This document shows positions 1 to 5,352 of a DNA stretch of 5,352 bases, piece by piece. The stretch is from positions 1 to 5,352 of the forward strand of contig CAYLIK010000181.1 in assembly GCA_964383565.1 (NCBI GenBank), in the 5' to 3' direction. Under the pieces are notes generated by a model. It was given only the letters and a program-made list of their open reading frames with translations, ran no database searches and had not been told where the DNA came from. The DNA is from CANJQJ01 sp964383565. GTDB lineage: Bacteria > Pseudomonadota > Alphaproteobacteria > Sphingomonadales > Sphingomonadaceae. Position 1 is the stretch's first letter, and each line of letters opens with the position of its first letter. The position numbers were made by a program, and so were the translations under genes.

Positions 1-241
1 GGCAGTTGGCCGACAGGTTCAGCACGCCGTCCGAAAACCATTTGATGCCGAAATCAGCCTCGTTGAAGCTCGTCTCCTTCACCTTCGTGAAGGGCTTGAT
101 CCAATCCAAACGCTGCGCCTCGCGCTGCCAGAAACCTTCGGGGTCGGACGCCGCCTCTTGATAGAGCCGGTCATAGCCCGCACGGTCCACAAACGCCCGC
201 GACGCCCACTCCGCGCTAACCGGAAATACCTCCTGACTCAT
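1..241 (-). CDS. acs: Acetyl-CoA synthetase (AMP-forming), N-terminal part, cut by window edge
   Basis: This is the start of an AMP-forming acetyl-CoA synthetase, the cytoplasmic enzyme that activates acetate with ATP and CoA through an acetyl-AMP intermediate. Eighty codons are visible, reading leftward from the ATG at 241-239. The protein begins MSQEVFPVSAEW and contains the hallmarks of the Acs N-terminal domain: a GFW motif near residue 37, LDWIKPFTKVK around residues 45-55, an IKWFSDG stretch near residues 66-72, and LNLSANC at residues 74-80. E. coli Acs has closely similar DWIKP, IKW and LNLAANC segments. A purine-rich Shine-Dalgarno (GGAGGG, complement of 247-252) sits 5 nt before the ATG and supports this start. 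The AMP-binding and catalytic motifs lie outside the window, so integrity of the rest is unknown. The gene is divergent from the porin-symporter pair, which suggests a shared acetate or short-carboxylate role (inference). Confidence 0.95.
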   Translation of the reverse strand, partial: MSQEVFPVSAEWASRAFVDRAGYDRLYQEAASDPEGFWQREAQRLDWIKPFTKVKETSFNEADFGIKWFSDGVLNLSANC

Positions 242-357
242 CTCGCCCTCCCCTGCTCTTTTCTTCAGAGCATTTCGGTTTCATCTCTACGTCATCGCAA
301 GGTGACTGCCGCCGACCCGTTCCTCCATCCGTTTAAATACGCATATTCTCCGTTGGT

Positions 358-371
358 TTGATCCAGGACAA
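358..371 (+). promoter_or_regulatory. Possible FNR/CRP-family binding site upstream of the porin
   Basis: The 14-mer TTGATCCAGGACAA has a perfect left FNR half-site (TTGAT), the correct 4-nt spacer and a degenerate right half-site (GACAA instead of ATCAA), giving 8 of 10 consensus positions. The centre, at 364.5, is 66 bp before the porin ATG. It lies about 41 bp upstream of a start site that would follow the -10-like hexamer at 392-397, which is the usual class II activator geometry. An FNR-type regulator with the matching E-x2-S-R recognition residues is encoded 3.3 kb downstream. Binding is inferred: sites this degenerate can occur by chance, and another CRP-family protein could use it. 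Confidence 0.4.
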
Positions 372-391
372 ATCCGCGTCATCGACGGGCA

Positions 392-397
392 GCTAAT
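392..397 (+). promoter_or_regulatory. Candidate -10 hexamer for the porin-symporter transcript
   Basis: GCTAAT matches four of six positions of TATAAT. No proper -35 is spaced 16-18 bp upstream, as expected for an activator-dependent promoter. The spacing to the FNR-like box would put the start of transcription near 404-406 and give a leader of about 25 nt containing the porin ribosome binding site. This is a weak call that depends on the box at 358-371 being real. Confidence 0.25.
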
Positions 398-430
398 GGC
401 CCCACGTCAACCGCACGAGCGGAGGGGATT

Positions 431-1804
431 ATGACAATGCTAACGAGCCGGCTTTTGCTGGCCGGGACGGCGGCCATTGTGCTGCCGATAGGGGGCGCTT
501 TCGCTCAGACGCCCCGGGAGGCGGCGCTTGAAGCACGGGTAAACCAGCTTGAGGCGAGCTTGGCCGAGCTCAAGGCCGAGCTTCACACGACACATGCCGA
601 ACAGCAGCAAACCGCGACCTGGGTTAGCAATGCCGAGCCAAAGATTGCCGCCCTGGAAGCCCGCCCGACGGCCTTGACCGAAGGCTTCAATGTGGGCGGC
701 ACCACCATCAAGCTCAACGGCTTCATCAAGGCCAATGCCATCTTCAGCCGCTATGACGACGGCGATGCCGCCACCGGAGCGCTCGGCAAAGATTTCTACC
801 TGCCGCAACAGATCCCCGTCGGCGGCACACGAGAGGGCACGGACTATACCGGCCATGCCAAGCAAACCCGCCTGTGGCTTACCATGGCGACCCCTGTCGG
901 CAAACATAGCCTCAAGGGACATGTCGAATTCGATTTCCAGACATCGCAAGGAACGCAAGGGTCCCAGCGTACCACGAATGGCTATAACCTTGCGCTTCGT
1001 CGGGGCTTCGTAAACTTCGACAATCTGCTGGTCGGGCAGGAATGGAGCAATTTCCAATATGTCGCGGCGTTACCGGAATCGACCGACTTTATCGGCCCGA
1101 GCGAAGGCACGGTCTTCGTCCGGCAAATGCAGGCGCGCTATACTTTCGTGCTCAACCCAAAACTGAGCCTTTCAATTTCGGCTGAGAATCCAGAAAGCGC
1201 GACCATAACCCCCACTTCCGCGACACTCGTCGAAAATGACGATGATCGCATGCCGGACTTCGCGGCGCGCCTGAACTACAAGGACAGCATGGGAGAGCTC
1301 TCGCTCGCTGCGCTGTTACGCCAGATTTCGGCTGATAACGGCACGGTGAGTGGCAAGGCGAGCGCCTGGGGCGTGAGCGGTGCCGGCAAACTGCTGTTCG
1401 GCCCCGGAAAGCGACATGATATTCGCTTCATGCTGACCTATGGCGATGGTATCGGTCGCTATCTGGGGCTCAATTTCGTGCCTGATGGCGTGTTTGCGGG
1501 AACGGCGGGTGATGACATCAGAACCGTCAAGAATCTTGCCGGTTTCGGCGCGCTACGGTTCGCGTGGACCTCGCAATTGCGCTCTACCTTCATGGCGAGC
1601 TTCCAGCACGCGAATTATCCGTCCGGAATCGCCATCACGCCGCTCACCAACAAACGCGCCTGGAGTGGCGCCGCCAACCTATTCTGGTCGCCGGTCAAGG
1701 GGTTCGATCTCGGCGTAGAATATCGCCATGGCGAACGAGAATTATTGAACGGAAACAAGGGTCAACTCGATCGACTTGAAATGGCCGCCAAATACGGTTT
1801 CTAA
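431..1804 (+). CDS. DcaP-like outer membrane porin
   Basis: This 457-residue protein is most likely a DcaP-family trimeric outer membrane channel for small organic acids. It begins with a signal peptide (charged start, hydrophobic residues 8-22) and a likely cleavage site after Ala-Phe-Ala at 23-25. An N-terminal segment rich in Leu, Glu and Ala heptads (about 28-62) looks like a coiled coil, as in characterised DcaP proteins. The barrel appears to start near residue 90 (IKLNGFIKANAIF). Family-like motifs include VGQEWSNF at 201-208 and a YGDGIGRYLG stretch at 337-346. The last residues, KYGF, end in the terminal Phe expected for BAM-assembled barrels. GGAGG at 421-425 lies 5 nt before the first ATG and favours it over a second ATG two codons later. 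The symporter gene follows after 23 bp. DcaP of Acinetobacter carries dicarboxylates; the substrate here is not determined and may be linked to acs. Confidence 0.85.
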   Translation: MTMLTSRLLLAGTAAIVLPIGGAFAQTPREAALEARVNQLEASLAELKAELHTTHAEQQQTATWVSNAEPKIAALEARPTALTEGFNVGGTTIKLNGFIKANAIFSRYDDGDAATGALGKDFYLPQQIPVGGTREGTDYTGHAKQTRLWLTMATPVGKHSLKGHVEFDFQTSQGTQGSQRTTNGYNLALRRGFVNFDNLLVGQEWSNFQYVAALPESTDFIGPSEGTVFVRQMQARYTFVLNPKLSLSISAENPESATITPTSATLVENDDDRMPDFAARLNYKDSMGELSLAALLRQISADNGTVSGKASAWGVSGAGKLLFGPGKRHDIRFMLTYGDGIGRYLGLNFVPDGVFAGTAGDDIRTVKNLAGFGALRFAWTSQLRSTFMASFQHANYPSGIAITPLTNKRAWSGAANLFWSPVKGFDLGVEYRHGERELLNGNKGQLDRLEMAAKYGF

Positions 1805-1827
1805 CAATTCTGAATGGGAGAGGGCAA

Positions 1828-3495
1828 ATGGCTACAGCCTATGAGAGCCTACCGAAGCACCACCGGGCGACGCAGAACGAAAAGCTCGTCATTGGCGCGT
1901 CGTCACTGGGCACGGTATTCGAATGGTATGATTTCTACCTCTATGGATTGCTGGCGACCTATATCTCCTCGCAATTCTTCTCGGGGGTGAACGAAACCAC
2001 CGGTTTCATCTTCGCGCTGGCGGCGTTTGCGGCGGGATTTGCCGTGCGACCGTTCGGCGCCCTGGTGTTCGGCCGGATTGGCGACCTCGTCGGCCGCAAG
2101 AATACTTTTCTGGTCACGATGGGGATCATGGGCCTTTCGACCTTCTGCGTTGGCCTGCTTCCGAGCTATGCCTCGATCGGTGTCGCTGCGCCGATCATTC
2201 TGGTGGCGCTCCGGTTGCTGCAGGGGCTTGCGCTTGGCGGTGAATATGGTGGCGCGGCGACCTATGTCGCCGAGCACGCGCCCGACAACAAGCGCGGCCT
2301 GTACACCAGCTGGATCCAGACTACGGCCACGCTCGGCCTGTTTGCGGCGTTGCTGATCGTTATCGGCACGCGTACCGTCATCGGCGAGGATGCCTTTGGT
2401 GAGTGGGGCTGGCGGTTGCCATTCCTCATTTCGATCGTGCTGCTCGCAGTCTCGATGTGGATCCGTCTCCAGCTTTCGGAGAGCCCTGTATTCCAGAAAA
2501 TGAAGGATGAAGGCACGACTTCTAAGGCACCGCTCACCGAAGCCTTTGCAGAGTGGGGCAACCTCAGGATCGTGCTCATCGCCCTGTTTGGCGCCGTGAT
2601 GGGGCAAGCCGTTGTCTGGTACACCGGCCAGTTCTACGCGCTGTTCTTCCTCGAAAAGATGCTCAAGGTCGATGGCGCCACCACCAATATCCTGATCGCG
2701 ATTGCACTGGCATTGGCCACGCCTGGGTTCGTGTTCTTCGGCTGGCTGTCGGACAAGATCGGCCGCAAGCCGATCATCCTTTCGGGATGCGCCATTGCCG
2801 CCCTTCTCTACTTCCCGCTGTTTACGGCGCTGACCAGTGCGGCAAACCCGGAACTCGCGCAGGCGCAAGCGACATCGCCCGTCACCGTCGTGGCGCACCA
2901 GGATGAATGCTCATTCCAGTTCGATCCGGTCGGCAAGAACAAGTTCGACGCAAAAAGCTGCGACATCGTCAAGGCGTTCCTCGTGAAGAGCGGCGTCAGC
3001 TACCATAATGGCGAAGCGCCGGCCGGCACGATCGCGCATGTCAGCATCGGCGGCACATCGATCACCGCGCCGGACCCTTCCAAGGTCACTGGCGATGATC
3101 GCAAGGCCGCTATCACGGCGTTCCAGGATCAGGCGAAGGCCGCACTAAAGGCCGCCGGCTATCCCGAAAAGGCAAATCCGGCAACGATGAACAAACCTCT
3201 GGTCGTGTTCATCCTCTTCATACTCGTCGTGCTGGTCACCGCCGTATATGGGCCGATCGCGGCGTTGCTGGTGGAGCTTTTCCCCAGCCGGATCCGCTAC
3301 ACATCCATGTCCCTGCCCTATCATATCGGCAATGGCTGGTTTGGCGGTTTCCTGCCGACACTGGCCTTCGCGATGGTCGCGGCCACCGGCGATATTTATT
3401 ATGGCCTATGGTATCCGATCATAGTCGCCGCGTTGACGGTGATCCTCGGGCTATTCTTCCTGCCAGAGACTTTCCGACGCAAGATCGAAGGCTAA
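1828..3495 (+). CDS. MFS transporter, metabolite:H+ symporter (MHS) family, with large periplasmic insertion
   Basis: A 555-residue inner membrane carrier of the MHS branch of the major facilitator superfamily, which imports carboxylates and related metabolites with protons. Visible signatures are FEWYDFYLYG at 31-40 in TM1, the loop 2-3 motif GRIGDLVGRK at 82-91, LQGLALGGEYGGA at 131-143 in TM4, and the repeated motif WLSDKIGRKP at 306-315. The C-terminus (FLPETF near 544-549) is typical of MHS proteins. Twelve hydrophobic segments can be placed. MHS proteins are commonly about 420-450 residues; the excess is a soluble stretch of roughly 120 residues (about 337-456) between TM9 and TM10, on the periplasmic side by family topology. 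It contains two cysteines (361 and 378). The start has a strong ribosome binding site (GGGAGAGGG at 1816-1824). The gene is very likely co-transcribed with the porin and followed by a terminator. Acetate or another short carboxylate is an inferred substrate. Confidence 0.9.
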   Translation: MATAYESLPKHHRATQNEKLVIGASSLGTVFEWYDFYLYGLLATYISSQFFSGVNETTGFIFALAAFAAGFAVRPFGALVFGRIGDLVGRKNTFLVTMGIMGLSTFCVGLLPSYASIGVAAPIILVALRLLQGLALGGEYGGAATYVAEHAPDNKRGLYTSWIQTTATLGLFAALLIVIGTRTVIGEDAFGEWGWRLPFLISIVLLAVSMWIRLQLSESPVFQKMKDEGTTSKAPLTEAFAEWGNLRIVLIALFGAVMGQAVVWYTGQFYALFFLEKMLKVDGATTNILIAIALALATPGFVFFGWLSDKIGRKPIILSGCAIAALLYFPLFTALTSAANPELAQAQATSPVTVVAHQDECSFQFDPVGKNKFDAKSCDIVKAFLVKSGVSYHNGEAPAGTIAHVSIGGTSITAPDPSKVTGDDRKAAITAFQDQAKAALKAAGYPEKANPATMNKPLVVFILFILVVLVTAVYGPIAALLVELFPSRIRYTSMSLPYHIGNGWFGGFLPTLAFAMVAATGDIYYGLWYPIIVAALTVILGLFFLPETFRRKIEG

Positions 3496-3514
3496 GAAGG
3501 ATAGCTACTTTAGG

Positions 3515-3547
3515 TGGGGTGCCATCCTTCCGGACGGCACCCCATTT
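3515..3547 (+). terminator. Hairpin terminator after the symporter gene
   Basis: A 9-bp perfect stem pairs TGGGGTGCC (3515-3523) with GGCACCCCA (3536-3544). The 12-nt apical region can add three pairs (TCC with GGA) around a TTCC loop. A short TTT follows, then further AT-rich sequence. It begins 19 bp after the symporter stop codon. The U-tract is short, so termination may be incomplete or the hairpin may mainly protect the 3' end, but the position and stem strength fit an intrinsic terminator separating this unit from the regulator gene. Confidence 0.8.
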
Positions 3548-3700
3548 CATTAAATCAGCAAATGCACTGCCCGCAGTCGATCTCCCGAAACAGCCATTCT
3601 GCACCCTAGGGAAATCACTAATATCGAACGGTACCACGTTCCCTCAAATCCATGTGCCGACGACACAGAAGGTCGGCCGAGATGTTGTGGGGGCAGGCAA
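3548..3700. promoter_or_regulatory. Non-coding region upstream of the FNR-type regulator
   Basis: About 150 bp lie between the terminator and the regulator start, and should contain the promoter for the regulator and probably ccoN. I find no convincing ORF and no canonical TTGAT-N4-ATCAA box here, so direct FNR autoregulation through a consensus site is not supported. The only structured element I can point to is the dyad at 3626-3641. No -35/-10 pair stands out. Confidence 0.55.
3626..3641. repeat. Small inverted repeat, possible operator
   Basis: GAACG and CGTTC form a perfect 5-bp dyad separated by 6 nt (GTACCA), an arrangement compatible with a dimeric regulator site. An outer AGGGAA (3608-3613) could pair with TTCCCT (3639-3644), but this shares bases with the inner arm and would be an alternative fold. 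It lies 60 bp upstream of the regulator ATG. A 5-bp dyad is short enough to be chance, and it resembles no operator that I can name. Confidence 0.2.
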
Positions 3701-4450
3701 ATGTATCTCTCGTACGATACGCAACTGGTGCAGCAAGACGCCGCTGCGATTGAGCCAAATATTGCGGGACGCTGCGCGCAATGCTCGGTTCGTGATACGG
3801 CGATCTGTTCAAGCCTGTCCAAAAACGGCCTTGGAGATTTACAGAAGATCGGGCGTCGCCGCCTGCTCGCCAAGGGACAATCACTGATCTGGGAAGATGA
3901 CGACGCGACGGTCATTGCGAACGTCCTGACCGGCATGCTCAAGCTTTCCTCAAGCGCCAGCAACGGCAGCGAGCAAATTCTGGGGCTGGTGGGTCCGGGG
4001 GGATTTGCCGGCTCTCCGCACGGTGGCAAGGCACACCATAACATTACCGCGCTGATCGAGACCGAAATCTGCGTCTTTCCAAGCGAGTCTTTCAGCCGCT
4101 TCGCCGACGATCATCCCGAGATCCGAGTTGCGTTGCTTGATCGGAGTTTGGCGGAGCTTGATCGCCTACGGCGTTGGATTGTCTTGCTGGGCCGCGGGAG
4201 CGCCGCACAGCGCGTCGCCGCTGTGCTTATCGATTTCGCGGGCGATGGCATTGGCGTCCAATCGCTGCCGCTTAGCCGGGGACAGATCGCTGAGTTTGCT
4301 GGTCTCACTATCGAGACCGTAAGCCGCCAGTTCACGCGGTTGAAGACGGCCGGCGTCATCACGCTACCCACCCGCGACACATTCGAAGTGATGGATCGCG
4401 ACGCGCTGCTCGCAATCAGCGACCTTCATCACGATCAGTTGCTCCACTGA
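3701..4450 (+). CDS. Crp/Fnr-family transcriptional regulator, FNR/FnrL type with [4Fe-4S] ligands
   Basis: A 249-residue cytoplasmic regulator of the FNR type, which senses oxygen through a [4Fe-4S] cluster and dimerises to bind DNA when oxygen is low. The N-terminus carries Cys25, Cys28 and Cys36 (C-x2-C-x7-C, the spacing of alphaproteobacterial FnrL/FnrN proteins). Cys124, in the segment TALIETEICVFP, aligns with E. coli FNR Cys122, so all four cluster ligands are present. A cyclic-nucleotide-binding-like beta-roll covers about 45-130, a dimerisation helix about 135-165, and a winged helix-turn-helix about 190-230. The recognition helix reads ETVSR (205-209), with the Glu, Ser and Arg that in FNR read TTGAT half-sites. 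The ATG is preceded by a GGGGGCAGG stretch as a modest ribosome binding site. ccoN starts 21 bp after the stop, so co-transcription is likely. Whether to call it fnr, fnrL or fixK-like is left open; the N-terminal cysteines argue against a cluster-less FixK. Confidence 0.92.
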   Translation: MYLSYDTQLVQQDAAAIEPNIAGRCAQCSVRDTAICSSLSKNGLGDLQKIGRRRLLAKGQSLIWEDDDATVIANVLTGMLKLSSSASNGSEQILGLVGPGGFAGSPHGGKAHHNITALIETEICVFPSESFSRFADDHPEIRVALLDRSLAELDRLRRWIVLLGRGSAAQRVAAVLIDFAGDGIGVQSLPLSRGQIAEFAGLTIETVSRQFTRLKTAGVITLPTRDTFEVMDRDALLAISDLHHDQLLH

Positions 4451-4471
4451 GCTGCAAAAAGGGCTTTCAAG

Positions 4472-5352
4472 ATGGAAACGGTGCTCATCAAAGCAGGTGG
4501 CTGGTTCGCCGTCGCATTGCTGGCGTTCGTCGCAATCGCGATGTCGGTCGATTTCGGCTTCACGGTGCATATGTCGATCGCGGCGGCGGCGGCGCTGCTC
4601 GCCATGTGGATGACGATCAGCCGCGCAGACTATGAGGCGATCGCACGGGGTGTCTTCAAGATGCCCGATGCGGGCCTTTATGACGATGACCCCATCCGCT
4701 GGGGCGTCATCGCGACGGTGTTCTGGGGCATGGCCGGCTTTCTGGCCGGGCTCTTCATCGCGCTGCAGCTTGCCTATCCCGTGCTCAATCTCGGGCTGGA
4801 ATATACGAGCTTCGGCCGCCTGCGCCCGTTGCACACATCAGCGGTGATCTTCGCGTTCGGCGGCAATGCGCTACTGTGCACGAGCTTCTACGTCGTCCAG
4901 CGCACCTGCCGCGCGCGGCTTGCCTTTCCGGCGCTCGCCCGCTTCGTCTTCTGGGGATACCAGCTCTTCATCGTGCTGGCCGCGACCGGCTACCTGATGG
5001 GCATCACCGAAGCCAAGGAATATGCGGAGCCCGAATGGTATGTCGACCTTTGGCTCACCATCGTCTGGCTCGCCTATCTCGCGGTGTTCGTCGGCACGAT
5101 CCTGAAGCGCAGCGAACCGCATATCTACGTCGCCAACTGGTTCTATCTCGCCTTCATCATCACTGTGGCGATGCTGCACGTCGTCAACAATCTGTCGATG
5201 CCCGTCACCATCTTCGGCTCCAAATCCTACTCCGCCTTTGCCGGTGTGCAGGATGCGCTGACGCAGTGGTGGTACGGGCATAACGCGGTCGGCTTCTTCC
5301 TGACCGCCGGCTTCCTGGCGATGATGTACTATTTCGTGCCGAAGCAGGCCGA
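4472..5352 (+). CDS. ccoN: cbb3-type cytochrome c oxidase subunit I, 5' part, cut by window edge
   Basis: The first 293 codons of CcoN (FixN), the haem-copper catalytic subunit of the high-affinity cbb3 oxidase in the inner membrane; it reduces oxygen to water in low-oxygen respiration. The frame stays open to the window end. RPLHTSAVIFAFGGNALL (118-135) includes His121, which matches a low-spin haem b ligand. WWYGHNAVGFFLTAGFL (266-282) includes His270, which matches a CuB ligand. Conserved LHVVNNL lies at 235-241. The remaining CuB and haem ligands and the cross-linked Tyr lie beyond the edge. Compared with the Pseudomonas stutzeri protein the conserved core starts about 60 residues later, because of an extra N-terminal hydrophobic segment (about 10-47) common in alphaproteobacteria. 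AAGGG at 4459-4463 lies 8 nt before the ATG. ccoO, ccoQ and ccoP would be expected downstream. It probably shares a transcript with the regulator. Confidence 0.96.
   Translation, partial: METVLIKAGGWFAVALLAFVAIAMSVDFGFTVHMSIAAAAALLAMWMTISRADYEAIARGVFKMPDAGLYDDDPIRWGVIATVFWGMAGFLAGLFIALQLAYPVLNLGLEYTSFGRLRPLHTSAVIFAFGGNALLCTSFYVVQRTCRARLAFPALARFVFWGYQLFIVLAATGYLMGITEAKEYAEPEWYVDLWLTIVWLAYLAVFVGTILKRSEPHIYVANWFYLAFIITVAMLHVVNNLSMPVTIFGSKSYSAFAGVQDALTQWWYGHNAVGFFLTAGFLAMMYYFVPKQA

Larger units (their letters stand above)
242..430. promoter_or_regulatory. Divergent intergenic region between acs and the porin gene
   Basis: This 189-bp region separates two genes transcribed away from each other, so it must hold promoters for both unless transcription enters from outside the window. 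No convincing ORF lies in it. It contains an AT-rich patch around 331-350 in an otherwise GC-rich sequence, an FNR-like box at 358-371 and a -10-like hexamer at 392-397. The left end carries the acs ribosome binding site and the right end the porin ribosome binding site (GGAGG at 421-425). I could not identify a clear acs promoter: the AT-rich patch is a candidate, but no good -35/-10 pair stands out on the minus strand. Confidence 0.75.

Noticed and set aside
96..109. TTGATCCAATCCAA inside the acs coding region, resembling an FNR site
   Set aside because: It is the reverse complement of codons for the conserved LDWIK segment of Acs, so protein constraint explains it. The right half-site is poor.
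158..361. Plus-strand open frame of 67 codons across the acs start and the intergenic region
   Set aside because: It is largely antisense to the well-supported acs start, has no ribosome binding site and its product has low-complexity basic character. It is a shadow frame.
1903..2898. Long minus-strand open frame of 331 codons opposite the symporter gene
   Set aside because: It lies wholly antisense to a gene with clear MHS motifs. The product is extremely rich in Arg, Glu, Asp, His and Gln, as expected from the complement of membrane-protein codons in GC-rich DNA.
4425..4438. TTCATCACGATCAG, an 8-of-10 match to the FNR consensus at the end of the regulator gene, 33 bp before the ccoN ATG
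   Set aside because: It encodes the regulator's C-terminal LHHDQ stretch, both half-sites have a mismatch, and a class II start placed from it would fall at or after the ccoN start codon. Coincidence is more likely, though repression or a leaderless start is not formally excluded.
4580..4594. Five tandem GCG codons near the start of ccoN, considered as a slippage tract for phase variation
   Set aside because: It is a trinucleotide repeat in frame, so length changes would only add or remove alanines in a membrane helix. Five units is unremarkable in GC-rich DNA.
4876..5283. Plus-strand open frame of 135 codons and the opposite-strand frame at 4871-5281
   Set aside because: Both overlap ccoN, whose haem and CuB ligand motifs are clear. 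The product of the plus-strand frame has no recognisable features.

Overview
The window looks like chromosomal DNA from a GC-rich alphaproteobacterium. A sphingomonad-type host is my best guess, from the protein character: a DcaP-like porin next to an MHS-type carrier, an FnrL/FnrN-type regulator with a C-x2-C-x7-C cluster, and a CcoN with the N-terminal extension seen in alphaproteobacteria. The genus cannot be read from this sequence alone.

Layout. Positions 1-241 (minus strand) hold the first 80 codons of acetyl-CoA synthetase (acs), cut by the window edge. A 189-bp divergent intergenic region (242-430) carries an FNR-like half-palindrome and a matching -10-like hexamer facing right. Next come two tightly spaced plus-strand genes: a DcaP-like outer membrane porin (431-1804) and, 23 bp further on, an MHS-family MFS symporter (1828-3495) with a large soluble insertion. 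A hairpin terminator (3515-3547) closes that unit. After about 150 bp of non-coding DNA with a small dyad, an FNR-type oxygen-sensing regulator (3701-4450) is followed 21 bp later by ccoN, catalytic subunit I of the cbb3-type cytochrome c oxidase (4472 to the window edge). ccoN is open at the right edge.

How the genes may work together. Porin plus inner-membrane symporter form a plausible two-membrane import route for a small organic acid. The divergent acs suggests acetate or a similar carboxylate, but the substrate is inferred. The second unit pairs the FNR regulator with the high-affinity oxidase typically induced under low oxygen. The FNR-like box upstream of the porin raises the possibility that the regulator also controls the transport unit.

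I see no mobile element, CRISPR array, tRNA or rRNA, and no obviously new system. The least explained element is the roughly 120-residue extracytoplasmic insertion in the MFS carrier.
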